This document shows positions 1 to 7,358 of a stretch of 26,562 bases of DNA, in pieces. The first letter of the stretch is position 1. The number at the start of each line of letters is the position of its first letter. The position numbers and the translations under genes were made by a program. The DNA is taken from assembly GCA_964517495.1 (NCBI GenBank), contig CAZFER010000083.1, positions 1 through 26,562 on the forward strand. Direction: 5' to 3'. Below the pieces are notes generated by a model. That model searched no databases, had not been told where the DNA came from, and saw nothing but the letters and a program-made list of their open reading frames with translations. The stretch is from CAZFER01 sp964517495. Lineage in GTDB: Bacteria > Hinthialibacterota > Hinthialibacteria > Hinthialibacterales > Hinthialibacteraceae.

Positions 1-133
1 CCTGCGAGCGGATTTGGTTCATCAGTGCCTCTTTAACTTTGACATCCACCTTCAAGATATCATGAATGTAACGAACCGTCACATCAACATTGGGGAAAAC
101 CTCGTTCCAGCGAACCGTATCACCAATTATTAA
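1..133 (-). other. Open-frame remnant at window edge, possible decayed or truncated gene
   Basis: The minus strand stays open from base 133 to the window edge. It reads as plausible protein (…VRWNEVFPNVDVTV… then RYIHDILKVDVKVKEALMN) with varied third positions. A TAA stop lies just upstream at 134-136, and there is no ATG, GTG or TTG near the start of the open stretch. It may therefore be a gene that has lost its N-terminus, with AT-rich DNA abutting the break. I do not recognise the family. The plus strand is also open here in one frame, so chance is not excluded. Confidence 0.25.
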
Positions 134-268
134 TTATAACGTATTAGTAGATGTTTTGTCTACACAAAAAACATAAAATTATATTAAATTTGTGTTGACA
201 TTTATGTAAGTGTGGGTTGAATTGCAGCAGAATATTTGACGGGGAAGGGGGAAAGCCAACAATTCCCA

Positions 269-335
269 GTAGGATGAGTCACGTTTCCCGACCTATCAAT
301 GCACTCAAAGGGTTAAACAACGCAACTCATCCTAC
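269..335 (+). repeat. Palindromic intergenic repeat, family A copy 1
   Basis: The ends are perfect 11-base inverted arms, GTAGGATGAGT (269-279) and ACTCATCCTAC (325-335). The internal sequence, in reverse complement, matches the element at 22392-22457 along its whole length, including the GTTTAAC segment and the ATTGAT segment. It sits just downstream of the stop of the chemoreceptor gene, which reads leftward. A third, cut-off copy lies at the right edge of the window. No open frame is associated with it. The rest of 134-386 is AT-rich and shows no gene. Confidence 0.75.
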
Positions 336-386
336 TTGCTTCCACGTTCAACTTAAATGAGAGGGAATACCACCGAGTGTTTCCAC

Positions 387-2222
387 TTATTCACTTGGCC
401 CGGTAAGCATTTGATATTCACCCGTCCGGCGTTGTTCCTCATTGATCCTGAACCGGTTGATCAATTCATTCAACAATTGCGCCTGTGACGCCAATTCTTC
501 GCTGGCGGAAGCGGATTCCTCGCTGGTGGCGGATATTTCCTGTGTCGCCTGTTCCAACTGACGAATGGCGTGCATGATCTGTTCCGCTTCTTCGGATTGT
601 TTGATACAGGAGTCGGTTATGGCTTCCACACTCGATGAGGCTTCTTTAATCGAAGGCACTACATCATGAATATCCTGTCCCGCTTTCTCAGCCCGTTTAA
701 CACTTTCCGCCGCCAGGGAACTGATTTCCTTGGCCGCCACCTGGCTGCGTTCCGCCAGTTTGCGAACTTCAACCGCCACCACGGCGAATCCTTTACCCAT
801 TTCACCCGCCCGGGCCGCTTCGATCGCAGCATTAAGGGCCAGCAGGTTGGTTTGATCCGCGATATCATCAACAATGGTGATCTGATCGGCAATTTTCTTC
901 ATGGCTTCAACCGTATCCATCACCGCTTGTCCGCCTTGTTCCGCCCGGTGAGAGGCTTCCGTGGTTATCGCGTTGGTGTTTTTCGATGAAGTGGCATTAT
1001 TTTCCACCGATTTTGTTAAAGACGTAATCGACGCTGAGGTTTCCTCAAGGCTTGAGGCTTGCTCACTGGAATTATTCGCCAGGCTTTGCGCCGATGCGGA
1101 TAATTCTTCAGAACTGGATGCAACTTGCTCCACCGAAGCCCGTATCTCACTAACCAGATGAGTGATGTTATCCGCCATATGATTAAGCGCATTTCCCAAA
1201 TCCCCCACTTCATCATGGCTGGTGATTGGTAGACGCTCGGTTAAATCACCATCGGCTATTCGTTGTGCAAAGGTAACGCCAGCCCTCAATGGGAAGACGA
1301 TTTTTTGAGTGGCATAAAGAAGAATAAGAATGGCGATGACCATACTGATCACAATAACCACTATGGTTATTGTACGAATGGCACTGACCGACTGCAAAAA
1401 TTCTTTCGTCGTGGAAGAGGAAGCCACTATCCAATTTTTAAGCGGATTCTCTTTTATGATGGCAATTTTATTCTGCCCTTGCCATATATATTCAACCGTT
1501 CCATTTTTCTTCGCCAAAATCTCTTTTCCAAAATCTAACTGCGAAACATCTGTTTTTAGTATATGAGAGGAGTCTTTATGGGATATGGTCAGTCCATCGC
1601 TTCTTAATATGTAGACATAACCCGTTTCACCAATGGTGACGGGGGCGACGAACTGCTCAGAAAATTTACCAAAATCAACTGGAGTGCCCAGAATACCAAC
1701 AATTTTATTGCCATCCCTGATCGGTACAGTGATTAAAGACACGGGTTTTCCTGTAACTGGAGATGTATAGACATCGCCAATAAAGGATTCCCCTTGTTGG
1801 GCCTTTTCAATATTTATGGCGTATTCAGGAATTTCCTTGACGTTTAATCCCTGTGCCCCTTCATTATCTACGGCGGAGTAGAGAATGATCCCTTCTGGAT
1901 TCATAATCAACACATTTTCATAATTTCCAATGAGTTCATATAGATCATCAAGGCGTTTATGGGCTTCTGCTTCTTGAAATCCTTGGCAAGCCTGAATAAT
2001 ATCATTGTCACGGCTTAAATGTTCAGCAATCGCCAGTCGCATTTTGAACCATTCATCCAACGTGCGTTCTAAACCGTTGATCTTATCAGCCATCGCATTC
2101 TTTTCCTCTTCAAGTATGGTGCGTTTTGCTACACCATAGGAAAAATATCCAATGGCTATCAATGAAGTAATGAGAACCGGTAAAACGATGACGAGAAACT
2201 TGTTGCGGATGTTGAGTTTCAT
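387..2222 (-). CDS. Methyl-accepting chemotaxis protein with dCache sensor domain
   Basis: Inner-membrane chemoreceptor of 611 residues that would pass ligand signals to a CheA/CheW array. Transmembrane helix 1 spans about residues 9-30. A periplasmic double-Cache-like sensor covers about 37-275 and helix 2 about 283-304. The HAMP domain follows at about 305-357, and the coiled-coil signalling domain runs to about 592. The conserved hairpin tip is present (IADQTNLLALNAAIEAARAG, 454-473, continuing GEMGKGFAVVAVEVRKLAERS). Likely methylation segments lie around SLEET (391-395) and SEESASASEE (567-576). There is no C-terminal CheR-tethering pentapeptide of the NWETF type. An AAGGG motif about 10 bases upstream supports the ATG. 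The ligand cannot be read from the sequence. No che genes are adjacent, so it is an orphan receptor here. It is transcribed divergently from pgi. Confidence 0.95.
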   Translation of the reverse strand: MKLNIRNKFLVIVLPVLITSLIAIGYFSYGVAKRTILEEEKNAMADKINGLERTLDEWFKMRLAIAEHLSRDNDIIQACQGFQEAEAHKRLDDLYELIGNYENVLIMNPEGIILYSAVDNEGAQGLNVKEIPEYAINIEKAQQGESFIGDVYTSPVTGKPVSLITVPIRDGNKIVGILGTPVDFGKFSEQFVAPVTIGETGYVYILRSDGLTISHKDSSHILKTDVSQLDFGKEILAKKNGTVEYIWQGQNKIAIIKENPLKNWIVASSSTTKEFLQSVSAIRTITIVVIVISMVIAILILLYATQKIVFPLRAGVTFAQRIADGDLTERLPITSHDEVGDLGNALNHMADNITHLVSEIRASVEQVASSSEELSASAQSLANNSSEQASSLEETSASITSLTKSVENNATSSKNTNAITTEASHRAEQGGQAVMDTVEAMKKIADQITIVDDIADQTNLLALNAAIEAARAGEMGKGFAVVAVEVRKLAERSQVAAKEISSLAAESVKRAEKAGQDIHDVVPSIKEASSSVEAITDSCIKQSEEAEQIMHAIRQLEQATQEISATSEESASASEELASQAQLLNELINRFRINEEQRRTGEYQMLTGPSE

Positions 2223-2469
2223 GCTATTTTCCCTTCGATGCTGTGCATATGGATGATGAGTACTACTATTTTAAAAAAATCGATTGATTTATTGAAATTA
2301 TAATTCTTCTTCCCTAAAAACAAAGGAAGATACATATTTTTTATTTACATTTATGTGCTTTTATTAACAATTTGTTAAGTTCAATCTGATGAGCTAAAGA
2401 AAGATATCACTTGGATTTTTGCCTAATCCATTTGAATAAAATCAAGATACAGAGCTTAAGATAATCAAC

Positions 2470-2535
2470 GGCTAAATATATGATGAAGTCGTAAATCTCA
2501 ACCTATATGAATGCAAGGGAAAGGGATATTTAGCC
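2470..2535 (+). promoter_or_regulatory. Perfect 10-base inverted repeat bracketing the pgi leader
   Basis: GGCTAAATAT (2470-2479) and ATATTTAGCC (2526-2535) are exact inverted repeats separated by 46 bases. The right arm ends one base before the pgi ATG. The purine-rich ribosome-binding stretch (AAGGGAAAGGG, 2515-2525) lies just inside the right arm. If the mRNA starts upstream, pairing of the arms would cover the bases between the ribosome-binding site and the start codon. The rest of 2223-2469 is AT-rich and must hold both divergent promoters, but I could not pick either with confidence. Confidence 0.45.
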
Positions 2536-2536
2536 A

Positions 2537-3964
2537 ATGGATTTCATCAACCGATTCAAACTCGACATGAGCGGCGCACGGATTTTATTCGAAACCACTC
2601 CACCGGAATGGCTTTCGGGTCTTCATACCCCAATGTCGGCGATCCTCAAACAATTCCAAATTGAAGACGAAGAAGGCTATGAAAGCCTGGTGAAACGCCT
2701 GCGCGCCTGGACCTGGTCACATAAGATTCCTGAACAACATCCCGACCATACTCCCATGCAAAATATCGCAACATTAGCAAAGCGTATTAAAGATGAAGCC
2801 AAAGCGTTTATCACCGTGGGAATCGGTGGATCAGATTTAGGCGCCCGAACCCTGCACGATATGCTGAATCACCCCTACCACAATGAAATGGTGGCCACCG
2901 GCCAACTGAAAAATATCCCGGAAATCTATTTCACCGGTGATACGTTTGATCCCTTACGATTACATGCCCTGCTTGACATGTTGAAGACCCGGAATCTACT
3001 CGATAAAACCATCATCAATATCGTCAGCAAAAGCGGCACCACCGCCGAAACCGCCCTGGCGGGTATGGTGCTGGCCGATGCCCTGGGTGATGATTGGATG
3101 AGCCGCACGGTCGCTACCACCGGCCTTTCATCAAAAAGCCTCCTCTATCAAATGCAAGAGGAGCACAAAGGAAATTTCATGGCCATGCTGCCCGTTCCTG
3201 ATGGAGTGGGAGGCCGCTTTTCGTTTGCCTCACCGGTTGGTTTGCTCTTTTTAGCGGTTACTGCACCTCATGATCCTATGGCGAGATTACAAGAAGCGAT
3301 GAATGGCTATCAGGAAGCCCATGACACATTTTTGAGTCATGAACCAGATCAAAATCCCGCATTTCAACTGGCGCGTTATCTCCAAATCGCGGAAGTATTT
3401 CTAGGACGAACATCCCTGGTGTTTTACCCCTATTTTGATAACAGCAAACTGGGGGATTGGTTTGTTCAGTTGTACGAAGAATCACTGCAGGAACGCGGTT
3501 CGGGCCTGAATATCATGCCTACCACCGGCCCGACCGGCAACCATTCGCTCCTCAATGGGATTGTCAATGGGGCGCGTGATAAAGTCATTCTCTTTTTAGC
3601 ACCCGAATATTTTGGCGATTCAATCTCTGTTCCTCAAAATGCCCCATTGGCAGGAAGCTTGACCATATTTAAAGGTATCCCCTTTGAAGCCGCCCAACTT
3701 GCTTCATTAAAGGGGACCATGCAGGACTTCAATAGCCGCTCAATACCAAATGCCCTTTTAACCTTTCCTAAGCGTGATACCTCGAGTACGTTCGCCTTAA
3801 TGCGAATCCTCATGGATATGGTGGCCGTCAAAGGGCGTCTGCGTTCCCTGCATCTCGATCCCATCACCGGTGAACGCAAAATCGAAGATGAAGATACCTA
3901 CATCCAAACCGGCGTGGAAGGCTATAAAAAACGCATGCGCGAAAACATCGATACAGCAAGATAA
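2537..3964 (+). CDS. pgi: Glucose-6-phosphate isomerase
   Basis: Cytosolic enzyme interconverting glucose 6-phosphate and fructose 6-phosphate in glycolysis and gluconeogenesis. At 475 residues it is close to the shorter bacterial form. Visible landmarks are GIGGSDLG (95-102), the phosphate-binding SKSGTT loop (164-169), VGGRFSFASPVGL (224-236) and the helix QLYEES with the probable catalytic glutamate near 315. H336 lies in GPTGNHSLL and a C-terminal lysine in VEGYKKRM (about 460-467). These match the catalytic Glu, His and Lys of the family. The start is the first ATG, after AAGGGAAAGGG and a 10-base inverted-repeat arm. modA begins four bases after the stop, so the two may be co-transcribed although their functions are unrelated. 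Confidence 0.96.
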   Translation: MDFINRFKLDMSGARILFETTPPEWLSGLHTPMSAILKQFQIEDEEGYESLVKRLRAWTWSHKIPEQHPDHTPMQNIATLAKRIKDEAKAFITVGIGGSDLGARTLHDMLNHPYHNEMVATGQLKNIPEIYFTGDTFDPLRLHALLDMLKTRNLLDKTIINIVSKSGTTAETALAGMVLADALGDDWMSRTVATTGLSSKSLLYQMQEEHKGNFMAMLPVPDGVGGRFSFASPVGLLFLAVTAPHDPMARLQEAMNGYQEAHDTFLSHEPDQNPAFQLARYLQIAEVFLGRTSLVFYPYFDNSKLGDWFVQLYEESLQERGSGLNIMPTTGPTGNHSLLNGIVNGARDKVILFLAPEYFGDSISVPQNAPLAGSLTIFKGIPFEAAQLASLKGTMQDFNSRSIPNALLTFPKRDTSSTFALMRILMDMVAVKGRLRSLHLDPITGERKIEDEDTYIQTGVEGYKKRMRENIDTAR

Positions 3965-3968
3965 GATA

Positions 3969-4745
3969 ATGTTAGTGATTTTCAAACGCCTGATACGGTA
4001 TTTCATATATCCACTGGCATTGGGATTAAGTCTTTTTTATGGCTGTTCAAAAGATGAGCCTGCCTTGCTGCTATATGCAGCAGCCAGTACCACTGATGCG
4101 GTTAAAGATATTGCTGAGCAATTCGAAATGCAAACGGGTTTGCCCGTTAATATAAATCTTTCAAGTTCCGGAACGTTGGCCCAACAAATTGTAGCCGGAG
4201 CCGACCCCGATGTTTTTTTGTCCGCCAACCAGAAATGGGTGGATTTATTGAAAACAAAGAATCTGATTGCCCAAACAAAAGATGTGCTGGCAAACAAATT
4301 GGTGATCGTGGTACCAGCCAATTCAACGCTTGATATTAATTCCCCACGTGATTTACTACAACAAAAAATCAGCCGTATAGCCTTGGGCGATCCGGAATCC
4401 GTTCCCGCGGGAATGTATGCCAAACAAGCCCTTCAGCAATTAAACCTGTGGGATGCGTTGGAAAAACGAGTGGTTCGAGCCTTGGATGTTCGCCAGGCCT
4501 TGATGTATATCGAACGCGGAGAGGTGGATGCCGGTATCGTCTATTCCACGGATGCCTCGATTAGCCAAAAGGTTAAAATAACCCATGTCTTTTCTGGAGA
4601 TGTTTCAGTATCAATACGTTATCCCGTTGTGTTGATAAAAACAAAAGCCAATGATCCAAAGGCGAATCAATTGTATGATTATTTCACATCGCCTGACGCC
4701 AAAGCTATCTTCCAGCATTACGGTTTTGAAATATTAATTGAATAA
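3969..4745 (+). CDS. modA: Molybdate ABC transporter, substrate-binding protein
   Basis: Periplasmic or lipid-anchored binding protein for molybdate (possibly tungstate). I start it at 3969 rather than at an in-frame ATG at 3870 inside pgi, because this leaves only four bases after the pgi stop and puts a hydrophobic export signal at the N-terminus. The protein is then 258 residues. The signal ends in LSLFYGC, a poor but possible lipoprotein box. ModA landmarks are LLYAAASTTDAV at the start of the mature protein, SSSGTLAQQI, DPESVPAGMYAKQAL and VDAGIVYSTDA, which in the family contribute to oxyanion binding. The matching permease and ATPase follow after a 362-base gap. Tungstate or another oxyanion cannot be excluded from sequence alone. 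Confidence 0.93.
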   Translation: MLVIFKRLIRYFIYPLALGLSLFYGCSKDEPALLLYAAASTTDAVKDIAEQFEMQTGLPVNINLSSSGTLAQQIVAGADPDVFLSANQKWVDLLKTKNLIAQTKDVLANKLVIVVPANSTLDINSPRDLLQQKISRIALGDPESVPAGMYAKQALQQLNLWDALEKRVVRALDVRQALMYIERGEVDAGIVYSTDASISQKVKITHVFSGDVSVSIRYPVVLIKTKANDPKANQLYDYFTSPDAKAIFQHYGFEILIE

Positions 4746-4778
4746 ACGTCTTGGTGATTGTTTTTTTAACATACGTGA

Positions 4779-4894
4779 TCAGCCATTGATGTACCATTCT
4801 CCTCCCAAGATTGCGAGGAAAAAGGGGAGAGTTGATAAGGAAACGTTTCGCTAAATCCCTTAATACCCTCCGAACCTCCCCATTTTATTCTGAG
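4779..4894 (+). repeat. Diverged dispersed intergenic repeat, family B copy 1
   Basis: This stretch aligns over about 115 bases with 18563-18683 in the same orientation. Shared blocks in order are TCAGCCATT, CCATTC-CCTCCCA-GATTG, GGGGA--GTTGATA-G-AAACGTT, CCCTCC-AACCTCCCC and CATTT-ATT. By eye roughly 70 percent of positions agree. It contains no plausible open frame. It separates modA from the structured element before modB. Confidence 0.65.
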
Positions 4895-4934
4895 CGTTAC
4901 CCATAATTTGGCAGCAAAAGGATTTATGGCTATT

Positions 4935-5041
4935 CTCCGTATACAAATCAGGGTATAAATCCGGGGAGCATCGGCTTCTAACCGGTGCGTGTCAGCCCGG
5001 TTGATATGCACCGGCTGGAAACTGATGCCACCCAGGTGGCA
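4935..5041 (+). ncRNA. Highly structured leader upstream of modB, candidate riboswitch
   Basis: Three hairpins follow one another. In the first, CTCC (4935-4938) can pair with GGAG (4965-4968), enclosing TATAC/GTATA (4940-4944 with 4953-4957). In the second, 4982-4994 pairs with 5002-5014 as an uninterrupted 13-base-pair stem with two G·U pairs and a 7-base loop. In the third, TGCCACC (5026-5032) pairs with GGTGGCA (5035-5041). GCATC (4968-4972) can alternatively pair with GATGC (5024-5028), which would compete with the third stem. The position before a molybdate permease gene recalls the Moco/Tuco riboswitch class known to control molybdate transport. I cannot verify the conserved core of that class, so the identity is open. 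Confidence 0.45.
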
Positions 5042-5093
5042 AATCTTGTAAAGATGGTTGACACGTTATATTTAGTTTTAAACAAAGTGATTG

Positions 5094-5099
5094 TATAAT
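5094..5099 (+). promoter_or_regulatory. Consensus -10-like TATAAT just upstream of modB
   Basis: TATAAT ends eight bases before the modB ATG, and no Shine-Dalgarno sequence lies between. If used, it would give an mRNA that begins at or next to the start codon (leaderless). No good -35 sits 16-18 bases upstream; the nearby TTGACA (5058-5063) is 30 bases away. It may be chance in an AT-rich stretch. Confidence 0.25.
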
Positions 5100-5107
5100 C
5101 CCATCCT

Positions 5108-5797
5108 ATGTATCTTTCACCCATCGAAATACAAGCACTCCTCTTGAGTATCAAAGTGGCCATCACCGCGGTGATAGGAACGCTCCCTTTTGCAATTTGG
5201 GCGGGGTACCTATTGGCACGCTGGCAAAGCGGCTGGAAAGCACTTGTCGAATTAGCGGTTAATTTACCCTTAGTGCTTCCACCGGTGGTGACTGGTTATT
5301 TGTTATTAGTGTTGTTTGGCTCACGCGGTCCCATTGGTTCATTTTTACAACAAACTTTTGGCCTAAAATTAACCTTCACCTGGATGGGAGCGGCTTTGGC
5401 TTCGGCAGTGGTCAGTTTCCCCTTAATGGTGCGGGCTATCCGGCTTGCCTTTCAAAATGTTGATCCACGCCTGGAAGCCGCAGCACGTAGTTTAGGCGCT
5501 GGTAAAATGAATACTTTCTTCACCATCAGCCTCCCCTTGGCTGTTAGAGGCATTATCGCCGGTTCGATGTTAGGATTTGCCCGCAGTTTAGGTGAATTTG
5601 GCGCGACCATCATGGTGGCTGGTAATATTGAAGGTCAAACCCAAACCATCCCCTTGGCAATATTTTCCCTGGTCCAGAGGCCATTTGGGGTGGAAGAAAG
5701 TTGGCGGCTTGTAACATTATCGATTATCATTGCCTGTGTGGCATTGTTGGTCAGCGAATATTTTGAACGAAAAGAAAAGGGACGGCATGCATCTTAA
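5108..5797 (+). CDS. modB: Molybdate ABC transporter, permease protein
   Basis: Inner-membrane channel subunit of the molybdate importer, 229 residues with about five to six hydrophobic segments. The typical ModB block NLPLVLPPVVTGYLLL is at 52-67. The cytoplasmic EAA loop that docks on the ATPase is at about 123-142 (EAAARSLGAGKMNTFFTISL). FARSLGEFGATIMVAGN is also family-typical. The ATG has no ribosome-binding site, which is unusual given the structured leader and the TATAAT immediately upstream. The 3' end overlaps the start of modC by 11 bases, implying translational coupling. Confidence 0.94.
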   Translation: MYLSPIEIQALLLSIKVAITAVIGTLPFAIWAGYLLARWQSGWKALVELAVNLPLVLPPVVTGYLLLVLFGSRGPIGSFLQQTFGLKLTFTWMGAALASAVVSFPLMVRAIRLAFQNVDPRLEAAARSLGAGKMNTFFTISLPLAVRGIIAGSMLGFARSLGEFGATIMVAGNIEGQTQTIPLAIFSLVQRPFGVEESWRLVTLSIIIACVALLVSEYFERKEKGRHAS

Positions 5798-6857
5798 GTT
5801 TCATTGCCAACATGAATACCCAAAGGGACTCGATTTAAACATCGAATTCCAAACACATGCGCTTGTCACCTCCATATTTGGACCATCCGGCAGTGGAAAA
5901 ACCACGATACTCGAAATGATCGCCGGTTTGCGAAAACCTCACTATGCGTTTATTCAATTGGGCGATAGCCTTTATGTTGATACAGAACGGCATTTCCACC
6001 TGCCGGCTGAGAAACGATGCATCGGTATGGTCTTCCAGGATCATCTGCTTTTCCCCCATTTAACCGTGGATAAAAACTTGCGCTATGGCTTCAAACGGCG
6101 GCAAAAACAGGGTAATACCATTCACTTTCAGCGGGTGACAGAAGTACTCGATTTAAAACCGCTGCTCAACCGCTATCCTATAACGCTCTCTGGTGGGGAA
6201 CGCCAACGGGTGGCGCTTGGCCGGGCATTGCTTAGCGGACCACAAATGCTATTGATGGATGAACCCCTGGCCGCTCTCGATGAAACCCTAAAAAACCGCA
6301 TATTGAACTACGTTGAACGTGTCGTGCAGGAATGGCATATCCCCACCATCCTGGTAAGCCATAGCCAAACCGAAGTCCGCCGCCTTTCGGACTGGGTGAT
6401 CGTGATCGACAAAGGCAGAAAAATCGCCGAAGGCAAAGCGGAACAGGCGTTGGCCCATCCCGATACCTTACGCTGGAAAGATATCACCGCCCCCGTTAAT
6501 CTTTTACAAATCGAAGAACTCTGTCCAACCGATGGGGTGTGGCTTGGCCGGGTAGGGAACCAGTTTCTACGGCTTCCCGAACTGCCACTTTCCTTTTCAC
6601 AACCCATCTTCGTACAAATTGCCCCGGATTCAGTCATTTTAAGCCGCAAGGACGTGGCCAATATCAGCGCCCGTAACCATTTGACAGGAAAGGTGCAAAA
6701 AATCGTGGACTTGCCGGAAGGCAGTTTCATCGCCATCGATGTTGGACAAACCCTCTGGGTCGAAATCACCCATGAAGCCTTGGTCGAACTGGGAATCGAA
6801 ACAAGCATGGAAATTACCTGCCTGATCAAAACCCATAGTATGCGTTTGATCGATTAA
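5787..6857 (+). CDS. modC: Molybdate ABC transporter, ATP-binding protein
   Basis: Cytoplasmic ATPase powering ModB, 356 residues. I start it at the ATG at 5787, which overlaps the end of modB and follows AAAAGGGA, rather than at an earlier in-frame start at 5730. Motifs are Walker A GPSGSGKTT (32-40), Q-loop VFQDHLLFPHLTV (82-94), signature LSGGERQRVALGRAL (134-148), Walker B MLLMDEP (154-160), D-loop and H-loop SH (191-192). A TOBE (Mop-like) domain follows at about 293-354 (HLTGKVQKI… to SMRLID); in ModC proteins this domain can bind oxyanion and sense the substrate. It is co-oriented with modB and with the cysteine protein 38 bases downstream. Confidence 0.95.
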   Translation: MHLKFHCQHEYPKGLDLNIEFQTHALVTSIFGPSGSGKTTILEMIAGLRKPHYAFIQLGDSLYVDTERHFHLPAEKRCIGMVFQDHLLFPHLTVDKNLRYGFKRRQKQGNTIHFQRVTEVLDLKPLLNRYPITLSGGERQRVALGRALLSGPQMLLMDEPLAALDETLKNRILNYVERVVQEWHIPTILVSHSQTEVRRLSDWVIVIDKGRKIAEGKAEQALAHPDTLRWKDITAPVNLLQIEELCPTDGVWLGRVGNQFLRLPELPLSFSQPIFVQIAPDSVILSRKDVANISARNHLTGKVQKIVDLPEGSFIAIDVGQTLWVEITHEALVELGIETSMEITCLIKTHSMRLID

Positions 6858-6895
6858 TGCTATAATCAGTTAGTAATGATATTATCTTTAAGTCT

Positions 6896-7204
6896 ATGAA
6901 AGATTGGCTCAACATTATGTCACAACCACAACGTCCAACCTTAACTCAACACGATAACCATGAAAAATGGCGCTGTCCCCAACTGGGTGGCCCAGTCACC
7001 TTTGCCTATTGCCGGCGCATGAATGTAGGCCTTCCCTGCAACAAACTCTACCAATGCTGGCAAAATGAATTAAATGTTCAGCAATTTCTAGACGACAACT
7101 TCACCCCCGAAGAAATAGAAAAAACCTTCGCCTCCCCCCATTCCGGACGAATGGGAACCATATTCGATGCGCTGAAATCGGTTACTCAGAATAAGGATAA
7201 GTAG
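6896..7204 (+). CDS. Small four-cysteine protein of unknown function, downstream of modC
   Basis: A soluble 102-residue protein without signal peptide or membrane segment. Its core has four cysteines, C27, C39, C48 and C54, in the pattern CPQLGGPVTF-YCR-…-GLPC-K-…-CW, followed by an acidic helix (FTPEEIEKTF) and a short C-terminal helix. Spacing of this kind suggests a bound metal or Fe-S cluster, but that is inference. I have a recollection of similar CPxLGGxVTFxYCR…LPC…CW proteins in Deltaproteobacteria, without a known function. It lies 38 bases after modC on the same strand, so it may belong to the molybdate operon. No strong ribosome-binding site precedes the ATG; an internal ATG at 6917 (MSQPQRP) is an alternative start. 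Confidence 0.75.
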   Translation: MKDWLNIMSQPQRPTLTQHDNHEKWRCPQLGGPVTFAYCRRMNVGLPCNKLYQCWQNELNVQQFLDDNFTPEEIEKTFASPHSGRMGTIFDALKSVTQNKDK

Positions 7205-7358
7205 TACCGTTTATCTACCTCGGATTCCCCTTATCAACTAATTTTTTAGCTTGATTGGATCTGTTTTTCATATCGAAATTTACCTGTTTCCAGACGTTCT
7301 ATCTTATCACCAAAATATGGTATGATAGGTTTATTCAAAGAAACAGGAGATTCAAAGC

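Noticed and set aside
195..223. TTGACA at 195-200 as a promoter
   Set aside because: The hexamer 17 bases downstream is TGAATT, a poor -10, and no plus-strand gene follows.
666..989. Plus-strand frame of 107 codons inside the chemoreceptor
   Set aside because: It is the antisense shadow of the conserved signalling domain.
3870..3968. N-terminal extension of ModA overlapping pgi
   Set aside because: The extension is antisense-neutral overlap with pgi and would bury the export signal; the ATG at 3969 fits the family.
4935..5041. Cobalamin or TPP riboswitch, or a tRNA
   Set aside because: No B12-box or THI-box consensus and no cloverleaf or T-loop sequence could be found; the molybdenum context fits better, though unproven.
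5058..5099. TTGACA (5058-5063) with TATAAT (5094-5099) as one modB promoter
   Set aside because: The spacing is 30 bases, far outside 16-18, so the two cannot form one sigma-70 promoter.
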